A stretch of DNA of 39,629 nt from DATGJX01 sp035279385 (lineage in GTDB: Bacteria; Vulcanimicrobiota; Vulcanimicrobiia; Vulcanimicrobiales; Vulcanimicrobiaceae). Positions 14,800-21,818 of this stretch are shown one piece after another. The DNA lies in the NCBI GenBank assembly GCA_035279385.1, contig DATEHZ010000120.1, positions 1 through 39,629 of the forward strand. The letters are read 5' to 3'. The first letter of the stretch is position 1; the number at the start of each line of letters is the position of its first letter. Made by a program: the position numbers and the translations under genes. Below the pieces are notes generated by a model. The model was not told where the DNA came from. It was given only the letters and a program-made list of their open reading frames with translations, and did no database searches.

Positions 14800-15744
14800 T
14801 CATTCAATCGCGGCGAGCTCGTCTTCCAACAGCCGCATTGCCGCCAAAATGTAGGCCTCATCCGCTTGTCCCTCGGCCGCAGGTTTAAATATCTCGTGGT
14901 ATTCAGGACGTTGGATAAAATTGCGGCGCTCCGCGCCCTGAAGCCCTCGCTTCTTAAAGACAAGCCCAAAAAGTTTTAACGCCTGGTCGCGCAGCGTCGC
15001 AAGGTCAGGTCCTGCTTCTTGAACATCACCACGCCGAACCGCACGCTCATACTCAACTTGGCTTAGCCCCGCATCCTGCGCCTTGCGACGATTAGATGAC
15101 GAATCGGTGCTGTTTTGCACGCATATATTGAGCAGCCACTCCCTGCTCAGTAGGTCGCGAAGGCTCACTCCAAATTTGCCATGGTCATGCTCATGAACGG
15201 AATATGAGATTGCCGCTTTTAGGTGTTCGAGCCCGATTTTTTCCAGAACGCCGATAATGCGTTCGACTAGGTTCTCGTCCGCAGCCTCTACTGTCGCCGT
15301 TCCAAATTTGCGTTTGTATTCCGCCCTATAATGCTTCCATATCACTTGCGCTTCTGTCAGGTCCTGTTCTTGTTCTTCTTTTTGAGCTCGTTTGCGAAGT
15401 GGGCGGTTGGCCAGGTCCTTTTCATAAGCTGCGATTGCGTCAAGGTAGCGTTTGTCCTCACCTTTGGCTTTGGCCAGCTCGCGCATAGCCTTGCGTCCGT
15501 CGTAGTAAGTCACACCTTCAACGTCGATTTCGTAGCCCTCGGCTTTCAAAACGGCGATGTGGCGCGGTTTGAGAGGGTCGTCCGCTTTATATGTGACTTC
15601 GTCTCGGTGTTCGCTGTACCAGAGGGAGCCTTTGCCCTCCAACTCTTGCATGGTAAAGCCCGCGTCACGTGCGGAGACGTACTGTTTAGTAGTCAGAGGT
15701 AATTGCATTTTGGATTTTCCCAGAAGCTCGCTTAATAGTTTCAT
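14800..15744 (-). CDS. Helical hypothetical protein next to iteron-like repeats
   Basis: 314 residues from ATG at 15744 (ATG at 15708 also possible). Not recognised. Mostly helical and charged: MRELAKAKGEDKRYLDAIAAYEKD, a Lys/Arg/Glu-rich segment near RPLRKRAQKEEQEQDL, then EAQVIWKHYRAEYKRKFGTATV and VERIIGVLEKIGLEHLKAAIS, a pattern also seen in phage and plasmid replication accessory proteins. No signal peptide or membrane helix. The stop at 14800 lies 110 bases upstream of the recombinase GTG on the same strand, so they may be co-transcribed. 12-bp tandem repeats at 15872-15951 lie directly upstream of its start, which suggests it binds them as an initiator or autoregulator; this is inference. 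Confidence 0.7.
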   Translation of the reverse strand: MKLLSELLGKSKMQLPLTTKQYVSARDAGFTMQELEGKGSLWYSEHRDEVTYKADDPLKPRHIAVLKAEGYEIDVEGVTYYDGRKAMRELAKAKGEDKRYLDAIAAYEKDLANRPLRKRAQKEEQEQDLTEAQVIWKHYRAEYKRKFGTATVEAADENLVERIIGVLEKIGLEHLKAAISYSVHEHDHGKFGVSLRDLLSREWLLNICVQNSTDSSSNRRKAQDAGLSQVEYERAVRRGDVQEAGPDLATLRDQALKLFGLVFKKRGLQGAERRNFIQRPEYHEIFKPAAEGQADEAYILAAMRLLEDELAAIE

Positions 15745-15871
15745 TGGTCGTGGTCCCGAAAATGAAAACGCCTGCCGGGGACAACCACGATACGGCAAGC
15801 GTCTTCAAAGATATGATACGTAAAATGTTCGGTGGTTGTCCGCTATCTACAACATAGTGAAACGAGCCAAT

Positions 15872-15951
15872 TTCGGAACACAAATCGGAACGTATTTCGG
15901 AACGCCGCCCCGAACGGCGGTTCGCTCGCACGCCGGGTAGTCATTCGGAAC
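15872..15951. repeat. Iteron-like 12-bp tandem repeats
   Basis: TTCGGAAC occurs at 15872, 15896 and 15944, with ATCGGAAC at 15884 and CCCCGAAC at 15908. All positions fall on one 12-bp register (the gap to 15944 is 36 bases, three units). Direct repeats of this type are bound by plasmid Rep proteins or autoregulators. They lie in a 511-base gene-free segment (15745-16255) between a helical hypothetical gene and the integrase. An A/G-rich stretch with repeated GGAATAG/GGAACAG motifs follows at about 15965-15995. Confidence 0.65.
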
Positions 15952-16080
15952 GCGCTTCGGCTTTAGGAATAGTAATAGGAACAGGAATAGGGTTCTAGCT
16001 TTCCAGGTATTTTTAGGATGTAGGAGCTAGGCTCGGTCCTTCGGACACGCGCAGCAGACTTCGCCGAAAATCAGATAATT

Positions 16081-16159
16081 GCCGAATGCCCGAAGGGCTT
16101 CGGCCTTGCCACGTGCGAACCCGCAGGGTTCGCGGAGGGAAATTCCGCGCAAGCGGAAT
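16081..16159. other. Cluster of three consecutive hairpins
   Basis: GCCGAA-t-GCCC/GGGC-TTCGGC at 16081-16104, GCGAACCC-gca-GGGTTCGC at 16115-16133, and ATTCCGC-gcaa-GCGGAAT at 16142-16159. All three stems are perfect or near perfect with loops of 3-4 bases and no T-run, so they are not terminators. They may belong to a structured RNA, a replication or transfer origin, or a recombination site. Confidence 0.6.
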
Positions 16160-16218
16160 GACCGACAGGGAAGCCCAGGACCAAGCGTCAGCGTTCCGCG
16201 CGGCGATTGCCCATTAGC

Positions 16219-16248
16219 AAGAGCGCCAGAATTGCTTCCGGCGCTCTT
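16219..16248. terminator. Possible terminator after the integrase gene
   Basis: AAGAGCGCC (16219-16227) and GGCGCTCTT (16240-16248) form a nine-base-pair stem with a 12-base loop, starting 8 bases after the integrase stop on the minus strand. No good T-run follows on either strand, so termination efficiency is uncertain. Confidence 0.45.
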
Positions 16249-16255
16249 AAATTGT

Positions 16256-17425
16256 TTATGACACGAAACGCTTCAACGGGGATGTACGCCTCACAAATTC
16301 GTTTCGGCTGTCTGCGTCAATTTCGAGATAACGCTTGGTCATCTCGTATGAGCTATGTCCTAGGAGCGCGCGAACGCCGTCCAGGTCGTGAGTCTGGTCA
16401 TACGCATCTCGGCCGCGATACTTGCGCAGCATATGCGGATGAAGCGCAATTCCGAGGATTCTACCCCACCGCGCGACGATATGCTGTATGGTATCGACGG
16501 TCGCCGGAAAGCCGTCCTGTGGCCTACGAAACAGAATATCGTCGGCCTCTAAATTTTCCGGGTCAATTGCGCGGTCTGGGTATCCTCTATTAAATTCGGA
16601 TATGCGCCCCAAATAGTCGGCATACAATTCGCCCTTAAACGGCCTCGGCATGTTCCGAATTTCAAGATAACGTTTCAAATATGGTGCTGCTTCGCCCATC
16701 GCCACTGTGACAATGCGCCCGCCCTTTTCACGATATTGGAGCGTTTCGGCATCAAAGTCTAAGCCGCTCGTAACCACGGAAGCGACCCCGCCACGTCGGG
16801 CACCCGTGACCATGAAGAGCGTAAGCAAGCACAGGTCTAGCACTCGTGCGCGTTCCTGCGCCTCTGGCGTACCTTTGCGTGGGATGATGCGCAAGCCCTT
16901 AAAAAGACGCGGAATCAAGTTGGCGTCATGGATAAGTTTCGTGGGCTTCGGCTGATGCGGTGGCATGGGAACCGAGGAGCAAGGGTTGTGTTTTACACCC
17001 GCCGTGTTGTGCCGCACGAACCAATTGAATAATTGACGCACGTCGGCATACATTTGCTTCTTCGTCCGTGGCGTACCATTGAAGCGATTTATAAAATCGC
17101 GTACATGATTTGAAGACACATCCCCAGGATGCGCAGACTGAAGACTACGCTCCAAAAGGAATTTGGCAAGGACGGCAAACCGAGGGGCCGCTTTTACTAT
17201 TGTGTGCCGCGAACGCTCTGCTCCACGACGTGAAACCCCATGGAGAAAATCGTCCCAGAACGCGGCAAAGTGATAGAACAGCTGACCATCGCAGTATGAA
17301 CCTGCGAGAATCGTCTGCACTTCATCAAGGGCGTCCGTTGGGTCATTGTTATCGAGCTTGCCAGAACGGAGCAGCTCGATAACTTTCTGTCTGTCTTGAT
17401 ACTTTCGTGGCGTGTACTTGCTCAC
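16256..17425 (-). CDS. int: Tyrosine-type site-specific integrase
   Basis: 389 residues. An N-terminal SAM-like core-binding region (about 45-145) is followed by the catalytic domain. The full set of catalytic residues is visible: Arg210 or Arg211 in TGARRGGV, Lys234 in YREKGGRIV, His331 and Arg334 in HPHMLRKYRG, His357 in LLGHSSYE, and nucleophile Tyr366 in TKRYLEID. It cuts and joins DNA at the attachment sites, here the anticodon loop of tRNA-Ser(UGA). The gene lies about 275 bases inside the right island end and points inward, as is usual. The ATG at 17425 begins MSKYTPRKYQ. No obvious excisionase gene is adjacent. Confidence 0.95.
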   Translation of the reverse strand: MSKYTPRKYQDRQKVIELLRSGKLDNNDPTDALDEVQTILAGSYCDGQLFYHFAAFWDDFLHGVSRRGAERSRHTIVKAAPRFAVLAKFLLERSLQSAHPGDVSSNHVRDFINRFNGTPRTKKQMYADVRQLFNWFVRHNTAGVKHNPCSSVPMPPHQPKPTKLIHDANLIPRLFKGLRIIPRKGTPEAQERARVLDLCLLTLFMVTGARRGGVASVVTSGLDFDAETLQYREKGGRIVTVAMGEAAPYLKRYLEIRNMPRPFKGELYADYLGRISEFNRGYPDRAIDPENLEADDILFRRPQDGFPATVDTIQHIVARWGRILGIALHPHMLRKYRGRDAYDQTHDLDGVRALLGHSSYEMTKRYLEIDADSRNEFVRRTSPLKRFVS

Positions 17426-17699
17426 GATAGACTCGCCTTTCTGATAAGCCTCGGGCCAGAAAGTCGTGTCTTATCTCCTGATGTACGATTGTAGCAGAAA
17501 CGCACCGCCGCAGTAAACAGCTCAAAGCGTCGCGGCAAACGACTTGCAGCAACGGTAAACACGTCCAAGCCTTTCAGCAGCGCTGCCGCTTCCTTTCGCG
17601 CAACACGGGCCAAGGGACGCGGCAAATTAAAATCGCAGCTGATTAGTTTCCGGCGGCATTGGCATCGAAAGCATATACGGGAAATTTGCCAAAATGCGA
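17426..17699. other. Gene-poor right end of the island
   Basis: A 274-base stretch between the integrase start and the attachment core. An open frame of 67 codons on the minus strand (17625-17422, TTG start, no ribosome site) has no recognisable motif. Near the end, AAATTTGCCAAAATGCG (17682-17698) resembles the inverse of a motif at 8199-8212 and is a candidate integrase arm site. The integrase promoter must lie here. Confidence 0.5.
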
Positions 17700-17738
17700 T
17701 TTCAAGACCGCTGCATTAAACCGCTCTGCCACCTCTCC
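17700..17738 (-). pseudogene. 5' part of tRNA-Ser(UGA) cut by island insertion
   Basis: On the minus strand: acceptor strand GGAGAGG, TG, D-arm GCAGAGCGGTTTAATGC, A, then anticodon stem GCGGT and loop CTTGAAA. Beyond the loop the 3' anticodon strand does not pair (TCGCA instead of ACCGC), and no variable arm, T-arm or acceptor follows: the sequence is island DNA. Joined to 8134-8088, it gives a full serine tRNA with seven of seven acceptor pairs. The right attachment core is the first 12 bases (17700-17711). Confidence 0.88.
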
Positions 17739-17792
17739 GCGGCCGCCCGTCGTTTTGAGTTGGTGACCCGCCGCGCAGGTCCTTCGGCCGCG

Positions 17793-19097
17793 CTATTCTT
17801 CTACGCGCAGCGTGAGCAGCGCGATGTCGTCTTGATGCTTACCTCGTACGACCGCACGCCGCAGCGCTTTCGCCGGATTCGGCGAGCGCCGGACTTGCGC
17901 GTCCGCGATAGCCCGGCGAAGCGCGGCTTCCCCTTGAACGTAATCGCAACTCCACTCGACGAGGCCGTCGGTGAAGAACACCGCCAGCGCACCGGGGTCG
18001 AGCACGACTTCGCACGTCTGCTGCTCGATGCGCTGGAGCGCGCGCAGACCGAGCGGCAGACCGCGTTCCGGGAACGCATCGAACACTTCGCTGCTCGCAG
18101 GCGTCCAGATCAGCGGTCCCGGGTGCCCCGCCGAAGCACCGCTCAGCATTCGCGTGCGCGGGTCGTAGATGCTCAGCTGCGCCGTCGCGTAGCGCCCCTC
18201 CGGAAACTCTTCCGCGATCAAGTAATCCGCGATGTCGAGTGCGTGCAGCAGATCGGTCTTGCCGTAGAGAGCCGTGCGAAGGGCGTCGCGCAAACTGCGC
18301 ATGAACGCGGCGGCGTCCACGCCGTGACCGGTGACGTCGCCGATCGAAATGCCGATGCGCCCATCGCGCAGAGTGAAGGCATCGTACCAATCGCCGCCGA
18401 TCAGTAATTCCGCTTCCGCCGGCTCGTAGTATGCGTCAAGCGCGGCGTGCGGTACTGACGGCAGCGTTCGAGGCAGCGAAGCGACCTGCAGACGCGTGGC
18501 AACCTCGATCGATTGCGAATACAGCTTCGATTTCGAAATTGCAACGCCGCAGCGCCGGCCGAGATCCTCCGCAAAAAGCAGCGCGCGTTCGTCATACTGC
18601 TCTTCGCTCGGATATGCGCGCACCAGGGTGAGCGCGCCCAAAATGCCTTGCACGTTCGAGACGACCGGGACGACAATCATCGACCGGTAGCCGAGATCGC
18701 GCATAAATTGTGCGTGTTCGTTACTCGTGGAGAGTTTCCGCATGGCCGCATCGTCGAGGCTCTCCACCAGCACGGGCGTGCCGGTGTCGATCACCTCGCA
18801 CACGGCGTGCCGCGCGAATCCGCCCTGCTGCCGAAGAAACTCGCCTGCGCCCACCAGGCGGCTCGACATGCCGGGGACGCGATGCGCCGCCGCAACCAGA
18901 TCGATGTCATTGCCGCTCCCCAAATCGAGCAGACAGATATCCGCGACCGTTTCAACGGCGGCGGCACATACGTTGCGCAGCGTTTCATGATAGTCCAGTG
19001 ACAGCCCCAGAATCTCGCCCGCGCGAACGAGGAAAAGCAGATAGCGCGCCTCAGCGCCACCTACTTCCTGCTCTCTATGACCAAGCGGCCTCGCCAT
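17793..19097 (-). CDS. GAF-PP2C (SpoIIE-type) phosphatase
   Basis: 434 residues, soluble. Residues about 20-190 are a GAF-type sensor domain (MIVVPVVSNVQGILGALTLVRAYP). Residues about 200-434 are a SpoIIE/RsbU-like PP2C domain: LLIGGDWYDAF with metal-binding Asp236, ISIGDVTGHGVDAA with Asp254, SAGHPGPL, FFTDGLVEWS and HQDDIALL near the end. These enzymes dephosphorylate anti-anti-sigma factors in partner-switching stress or development pathways. No anti-sigma or STAS gene is adjacent, so the target is unknown. Just outside the right island end, 55 bases from the tRNA 5' half. Confidence 0.92.
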   Translation of the reverse strand: MARPLGHREQEVGGAEARYLLFLVRAGEILGLSLDYHETLRNVCAAAVETVADICLLDLGSGNDIDLVAAAHRVPGMSSRLVGAGEFLRQQGGFARHAVCEVIDTGTPVLVESLDDAAMRKLSTSNEHAQFMRDLGYRSMIVVPVVSNVQGILGALTLVRAYPSEEQYDERALLFAEDLGRRCGVAISKSKLYSQSIEVATRLQVASLPRTLPSVPHAALDAYYEPAEAELLIGGDWYDAFTLRDGRIGISIGDVTGHGVDAAAFMRSLRDALRTALYGKTDLLHALDIADYLIAEEFPEGRYATAQLSIYDPRTRMLSGASAGHPGPLIWTPASSEVFDAFPERGLPLGLRALQRIEQQTCEVVLDPGALAVFFTDGLVEWSCDYVQGEAALRRAIADAQVRRSPNPAKALRRAVVRGKHQDDIALLTLRVEE

Positions 19098-19144
19098 GCG
19101 AAAAGCGTTGTTCCCAGAAGGCAGCCGGGTTCTAACCTGCGGGT

Positions 19145-19303
19145 TTAGGGTTGCGCCGGCGGGTCGCTGGCGGGGAACGAGTCGGCTACTTCCTTGTCAT
19201 ACTGATCGAGCGCCTTGTCGCCTTCGTCGGCGTCGACCGCTTCCTTGTGTACTTCGGCGGGCTCTTGCTGCTGGTGTGCGGGCTTTTTCTCCATGCCGGG
19301 CAT
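19145..19303 (-). CDS. Small acidic protein with SFPASDPPA motif
   Basis: 52 residues (49 if the second ATG at 19294 is used). Very hydrophilic, Gln/Glu/Asp/Lys-rich, ending DKEVADSFPASDPPAQP. The motif SFPASDPP at the C-terminus recurs in small bacterial proteins of unknown function that I recognise from general annotation; no role can be given. Divergent from the alkyltransferase-like gene with 27 bases between starts. Probably intrinsically disordered. Confidence 0.65.
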   Translation of the reverse strand: MPGMEKKPAHQQQEPAEVHKEAVDADEGDKALDQYDKEVADSFPASDPPAQP

Positions 19304-19330
19304 TGTACCCGGAGCGCGAATCAGCCTAGC

Positions 19331-19798
19331 GTGAATCTGGCGCAGGCGGCGATACAGACACCGCTCGGGCTCGTTCTGTCCGTACAGAGCGACGGAGCAT
19401 GCATTCGCGGCGCCGCGTTTTCGCACGCGAAGCCGCGCGGCACGGCGTCCGGCGATCCGCTGCTGCGCGAAGCGGCGCGCCAAGTTCGCGCGTATTTTCA
19501 GCGGCGGCTGCGCCGCTTCGATCTGCCCCTGCACTTCGAAGGAACGGCATTCCAAAAGGACGTGTGGAGTTTTGTTGCCGGTTTGGAAGTCGGGCAGCTC
19601 GTGTCGTACGGCGACCTCGCCCGGCTGATCGGGCGCCCGCGCGCGCATCGCGGCGTAGCGGCGGCCATGCGCGCGACGCCCATCGATCTCTTCGTTCCGG
19701 CCCACCGCGTTGTCGGCTCGGATGGGACGGTACGCGGCGCCGGACCGAATTCCGTTCGCCGCCGGCTGCTCGCGTTCGAGGGAATTACTTTGGGATGA
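19331..19798 (+). CDS. Alkyltransferase-like protein, catalytic Cys replaced by Ala
   Basis: 155 residues from GTG at 19331. The fold of O6-alkylguanine-DNA alkyltransferase is clear: a reduced N-terminal domain, then FQKDVWSFVAGLEVGQLVSYGDLARLIGRPRAHRGVAAAM and FVPAHRVVGSDGTVRGAG. In active enzymes the last motif is PCHRV, with Cys accepting the alkyl group; here it is Pro-Ala124-His-Arg (codon GCC). It therefore cannot be a suicide methyltransferase by the known mechanism. Alkyltransferase-like (ATL) proteins with Trp or Ala at this site bind O6-alkylguanine and channel it to nucleotide excision repair; a Thermus thermophilus homologue with Ala is known. That role is the best inference here. 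Confidence 0.88.
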   Translation: MNLAQAAIQTPLGLVLSVQSDGACIRGAAFSHAKPRGTASGDPLLREAARQVRAYFQRRLRRFDLPLHFEGTAFQKDVWSFVAGLEVGQLVSYGDLARLIGRPRAHRGVAAAMRATPIDLFVPAHRVVGSDGTVRGAGPNSVRRRLLAFEGITLG

Positions 19799-19928
19799 CG
19801 ATGAGCGCGAGCGCCCAGCCGCGCATGGTTCGCATGCGCGCCAGGTAGCCGTCTTCGGTCTTTCCGTAAATCTGATAGCCTGCGTTCAGTGCTTCACGCA
19901 CCGAGTGGAACACGACAACACCACTCAT
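19785..19928 (-). CDS. Very small hypothetical protein
   Basis: 47 residues from ATG at 19928: MSGVVVFHSVREALNAGYQI, then YGKTEDGYLARMRTMRGWAL and a hydrophobic end. It reads like a compact beta-alpha unit with a well-formed codon pattern. The 3' end overlaps the alkyltransferase-like gene by 14 bases. A longer frame upstream (to 19991) is not protein-like. No family recognised; it could be a small regulatory or nucleic-acid-binding protein. Confidence 0.5.
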   Translation of the reverse strand: MSGVVVFHSVREALNAGYQIYGKTEDGYLARMRTMRGWALALIVIPK

Positions 19929-20018
19929 AACGGCGCCGCGCTTAGGCGCCGGCGCCCTGTGAGTCCCTGTTAAGAGCGGGGATAACTGCACGAATCTTGT
20001 GCATGAGGTGTGGATGGA

Positions 20019-20738
20019 TTACCGCACGTACCGGCGCCACTCGAGCAGTGCGCCGGCGCCGTTGTTGCGGTCCGCCGCCGCGCCCGTGAGCGCGAAGCGC
20101 GCGGAGAAGTTGATCGTGCGCAGGCCGACGAGCCATTGCGTGGTTCCGCGCGTTACGCCGAACGCGAACGTGCCGTCCTCTTCGGCGGCAACTTCCGGTT
20201 TATCGATCGCCGGCGATCCGTTGCTGAACGTGTAGTGATCCGCGCCGCTCAAGTGCGGCGCCGCACCGAACGTCGCTTCGACGAACGTTGAAGCGCTCAC
20301 GGGACGACGGTACGCAACTTCGAAGCGCGCACCGGCCAAACGCGATCCGACGACTTGATCGAGATTCGGCAGCGGCGTGCGCTGATTGATCACGGTCATG
20401 CCCGCGCCGAGCCAAAAACGCGCCGCGGGATCGATCGCAACATCGGCTGCCGCGTTGAGCAGACTCAGTTGCGGCGTCGCGGCTCCGTAAAATGCGCTGG
20501 GTTTTTGCGGCAGCGAAACGGGCGGAATACCCTCGGCGTGAAATCCCACACGATCTCCGCGCACGCCGAATTGCAGCAGGGCGCCGCCTGCGATACCGCT
20601 TTGCTTCCCCGCAACGTCGGTGTGCGCGCCGGCCGCAAGCAGCGCTTGCACGCCGGCATAGACGTGCGGTCCGCCGGACGCGCCCATCAGCGGCATCGCC
20701 AATAGGAGTGCGAAAACGGCGCTACTGCTTGAGCGCAT
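20019..20738 (-). CDS. Secreted beta-barrel-like protein
   Basis: 239 residues. A signal peptide (MRSSSSAVFALLLAMPLMGASG) is followed by alternating amphipathic strands typical of a small outer-membrane barrel (VYAGVQALLAAGAHTDVAG, ARFWLGAGMTVINQR, ARFEVAYRRPVSASTFVEATFG), ending with GALLEWRRYVR, an aromatic-rich last strand. No Cys. Family not identified. Its start lies inside the last codons of the upstream lipoprotein gene (17-base overlap), so the two are translated together and may work together in the envelope. Confidence 0.75.
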   Translation of the reverse strand: MRSSSSAVFALLLAMPLMGASGGPHVYAGVQALLAAGAHTDVAGKQSGIAGGALLQFGVRGDRVGFHAEGIPPVSLPQKPSAFYGAATPQLSLLNAAADVAIDPAARFWLGAGMTVINQRTPLPNLDQVVGSRLAGARFEVAYRRPVSASTFVEATFGAAPHLSGADHYTFSNGSPAIDKPEVAAEEDGTFAFGVTRGTTQWLVGLRTINFSARFALTGAAADRNNGAGALLEWRRYVR

Positions 20739-21408
20739 CGAGCACCACGATACCGCGCGCGTTGCGGTGTTCCAATTCGCCCAGCGCGGCCAGCGCGGCG
20801 CCGATGGGACTGTCGGGCTGCGTCGCCTGCGTCACCGTCATGCCGAATCGCGCTTTTGCCTGATCGTCGATCGGCCCGCGCAGCACGGAAGGAAGAGCTT
20901 TGTATTTATCGATCATGCCCAGAATCGTGCCGAAGCGCTGGTTCACCCGCTGCGGATCCATCACGATCACCAGCACGCCGCGCGTTTGCGCGCCGGTCTT
21001 CCTTTTAAAGACGGCATAGTCCAGGCCGTAGCGCTGCGCCTGCGCCTCCCGATCCGGATTGGTCTGCGGCTCTTCTGCGGTAAAACCCGCCGGCGGCGAC
21101 GCGTTCACACCGTCGAGCCACGTCGAGAGCGCGGAGAAAGATGCGGGGCTCGAGGCAACCACTTCGTGGCCCGCGTAGGTGCCGTTCCCCTGCGCGAACA
21201 CGGAATTTTCGGAACTCGTATCGGCGTGTACGATCTGCGTGTACGATTTCGCGGAGACGACCTTGGCGCCGGAGTACAGGGGAAAACCGGTCGGATTTTC
21301 GAGTGCTGGCGGCGTGGATTGCGCCGCGGATTGCGCCGTGGTTCCGCCGCCGGAACTGCAGCCGGCGAGCAGGCCTGCGGCGCAGAGTGCAACGAGAGCT
21401 TTGTTCAT
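20722..21408 (-). CDS. Lipoprotein of unknown function
   Basis: 228 residues from ATG at 21408. The signal peptide ends in a lipobox LLAGC, with the lipidated Cys followed by SSGGGTTAQS; residue +2 is Ser, which in the Lol rules favours the outer membrane. After a Ser/Thr/Ala linker come about 190 residues of mixed alpha-beta fold (GFPLYSGAKVVSAKSYTQ, HEVVASSPASFSALSTWLDG, RGVLVIVMDPQRVNQRFGTI). Not recognised. It overlaps the downstream barrel gene and is divergent from the DUF962 gene, with about 70 bases between. Confidence 0.78.
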   Translation of the reverse strand: MNKALVALCAAGLLAGCSSGGGTTAQSAAQSTPPALENPTGFPLYSGAKVVSAKSYTQIVHADTSSENSVFAQGNGTYAGHEVVASSPASFSALSTWLDGVNASPPAGFTAEEPQTNPDREAQAQRYGLDYAVFKRKTGAQTRGVLVIVMDPQRVNQRFGTILGMIDKYKALPSVLRGPIDDQAKARFGMTVTQATQPDSPIGAALAALGELEHRNARGIVVLDALKQ

Positions 21409-21478
21409 AGCCCGGCACGGTTCGAGGAGAACGGTTCGCGGACCCGTAAGGGCAGCGTGTGACGCAAGGAAAACCGGC

Positions 21479-21793
21479 ATGACGTTCGAGCAGTTTTGGC
21501 CCCGCTATTTGGAAGCTCACCGGGACCCGCGCACGCGGTTGTTTCACGTCGCCGGAACGCTCGCGGGAACGGCGCTCGTCGTTGCGGCTGCCGCGGCGCG
21601 CAAACCGTGGCTGGCTGCAGCCGGCCTGGCCGCGGGTTACGGGCCCGCGTGGTTCTCCCACGCGTTCATCGAGCGCAATCGCCCCGAGACGTTTCGAGCC
21701 CCGATCGCCTCCCTGCAGGCGGACTTCGTCATGGCCTGGCACGTCGTGCGCGGAACGATCGATCAACAACTCGCCGCTCACCGAGAGGAGTAG
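21479..21793 (+). CDS. Mpo1-like / DUF962 membrane protein
   Basis: 104 residues. The conserved pattern of the Mpo1/YGL010w (DUF962) family is present: FEQFWPRYLEAHRDPRTRLFH with His, HVAGTLAGT, two hydrophobic helices, then GPAWFSHAFIERNRPETF and the final SLQADFVMAWHVV. In yeast, Mpo1 is an iron-dependent dioxygenase that removes one carbon from 2-hydroxy fatty acids, using conserved His; the short bacterial members are uncharacterised. The start is ATG at 21479. Followed after 25 bases by the tryptophan dioxygenase gene, so possibly co-transcribed. Confidence 0.82.
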   Translation: MTFEQFWPRYLEAHRDPRTRLFHVAGTLAGTALVVAAAAARKPWLAAAGLAAGYGPAWFSHAFIERNRPETFRAPIASLQADFVMAWHVVRGTIDQQLAAHREE

Positions 21794-21818
21794 CGTTCCA
21801 CACGGTACATAGGTAAGC

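Larger units (their letters stand above)
8135..17706. mobile_element. tRNA-Ser-integrated genomic island, about 9.6 kb
   Basis: Bounded by a 12-base direct repeat TTTCAAGACCGC at 8135-8146 and 17700-17711 that covers the anticodon loop and 5' stem of tRNA-Ser(UGA), with GCA shared a base later. The tyrosine integrase lies just inside the right end, the usual arrangement for tRNA-targeting islands. Inside are an intact tRNA-Ser(UGA), recombinase, regulator, membrane and unknown genes, of lower apparent GC than the flanks. Joining the outer flanks rebuilds a full 86-base tRNA-Ser with a perfect GGAGAGG/CCTCTCC acceptor, which is strong evidence that this is one insertion. AT-rich motifs near both ends (AAATTTGCCAAAATGCG at 17682 and its near inverse at 8199-8212) look like integrase arm sites. 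Confidence 0.88.

Noticed and set aside
15745..16255. CRISPR array in the repeat-bearing gap
   Set aside because: Repeats are 12 bp and contiguous without unique spacers, and no cas genes are present.
17422..17625. 67-codon minus-strand ORF upstream of the integrase as a possible excisionase
   Set aside because: TTG start without a ribosome site, no helix-turn-helix, and it overlaps the integrase start.
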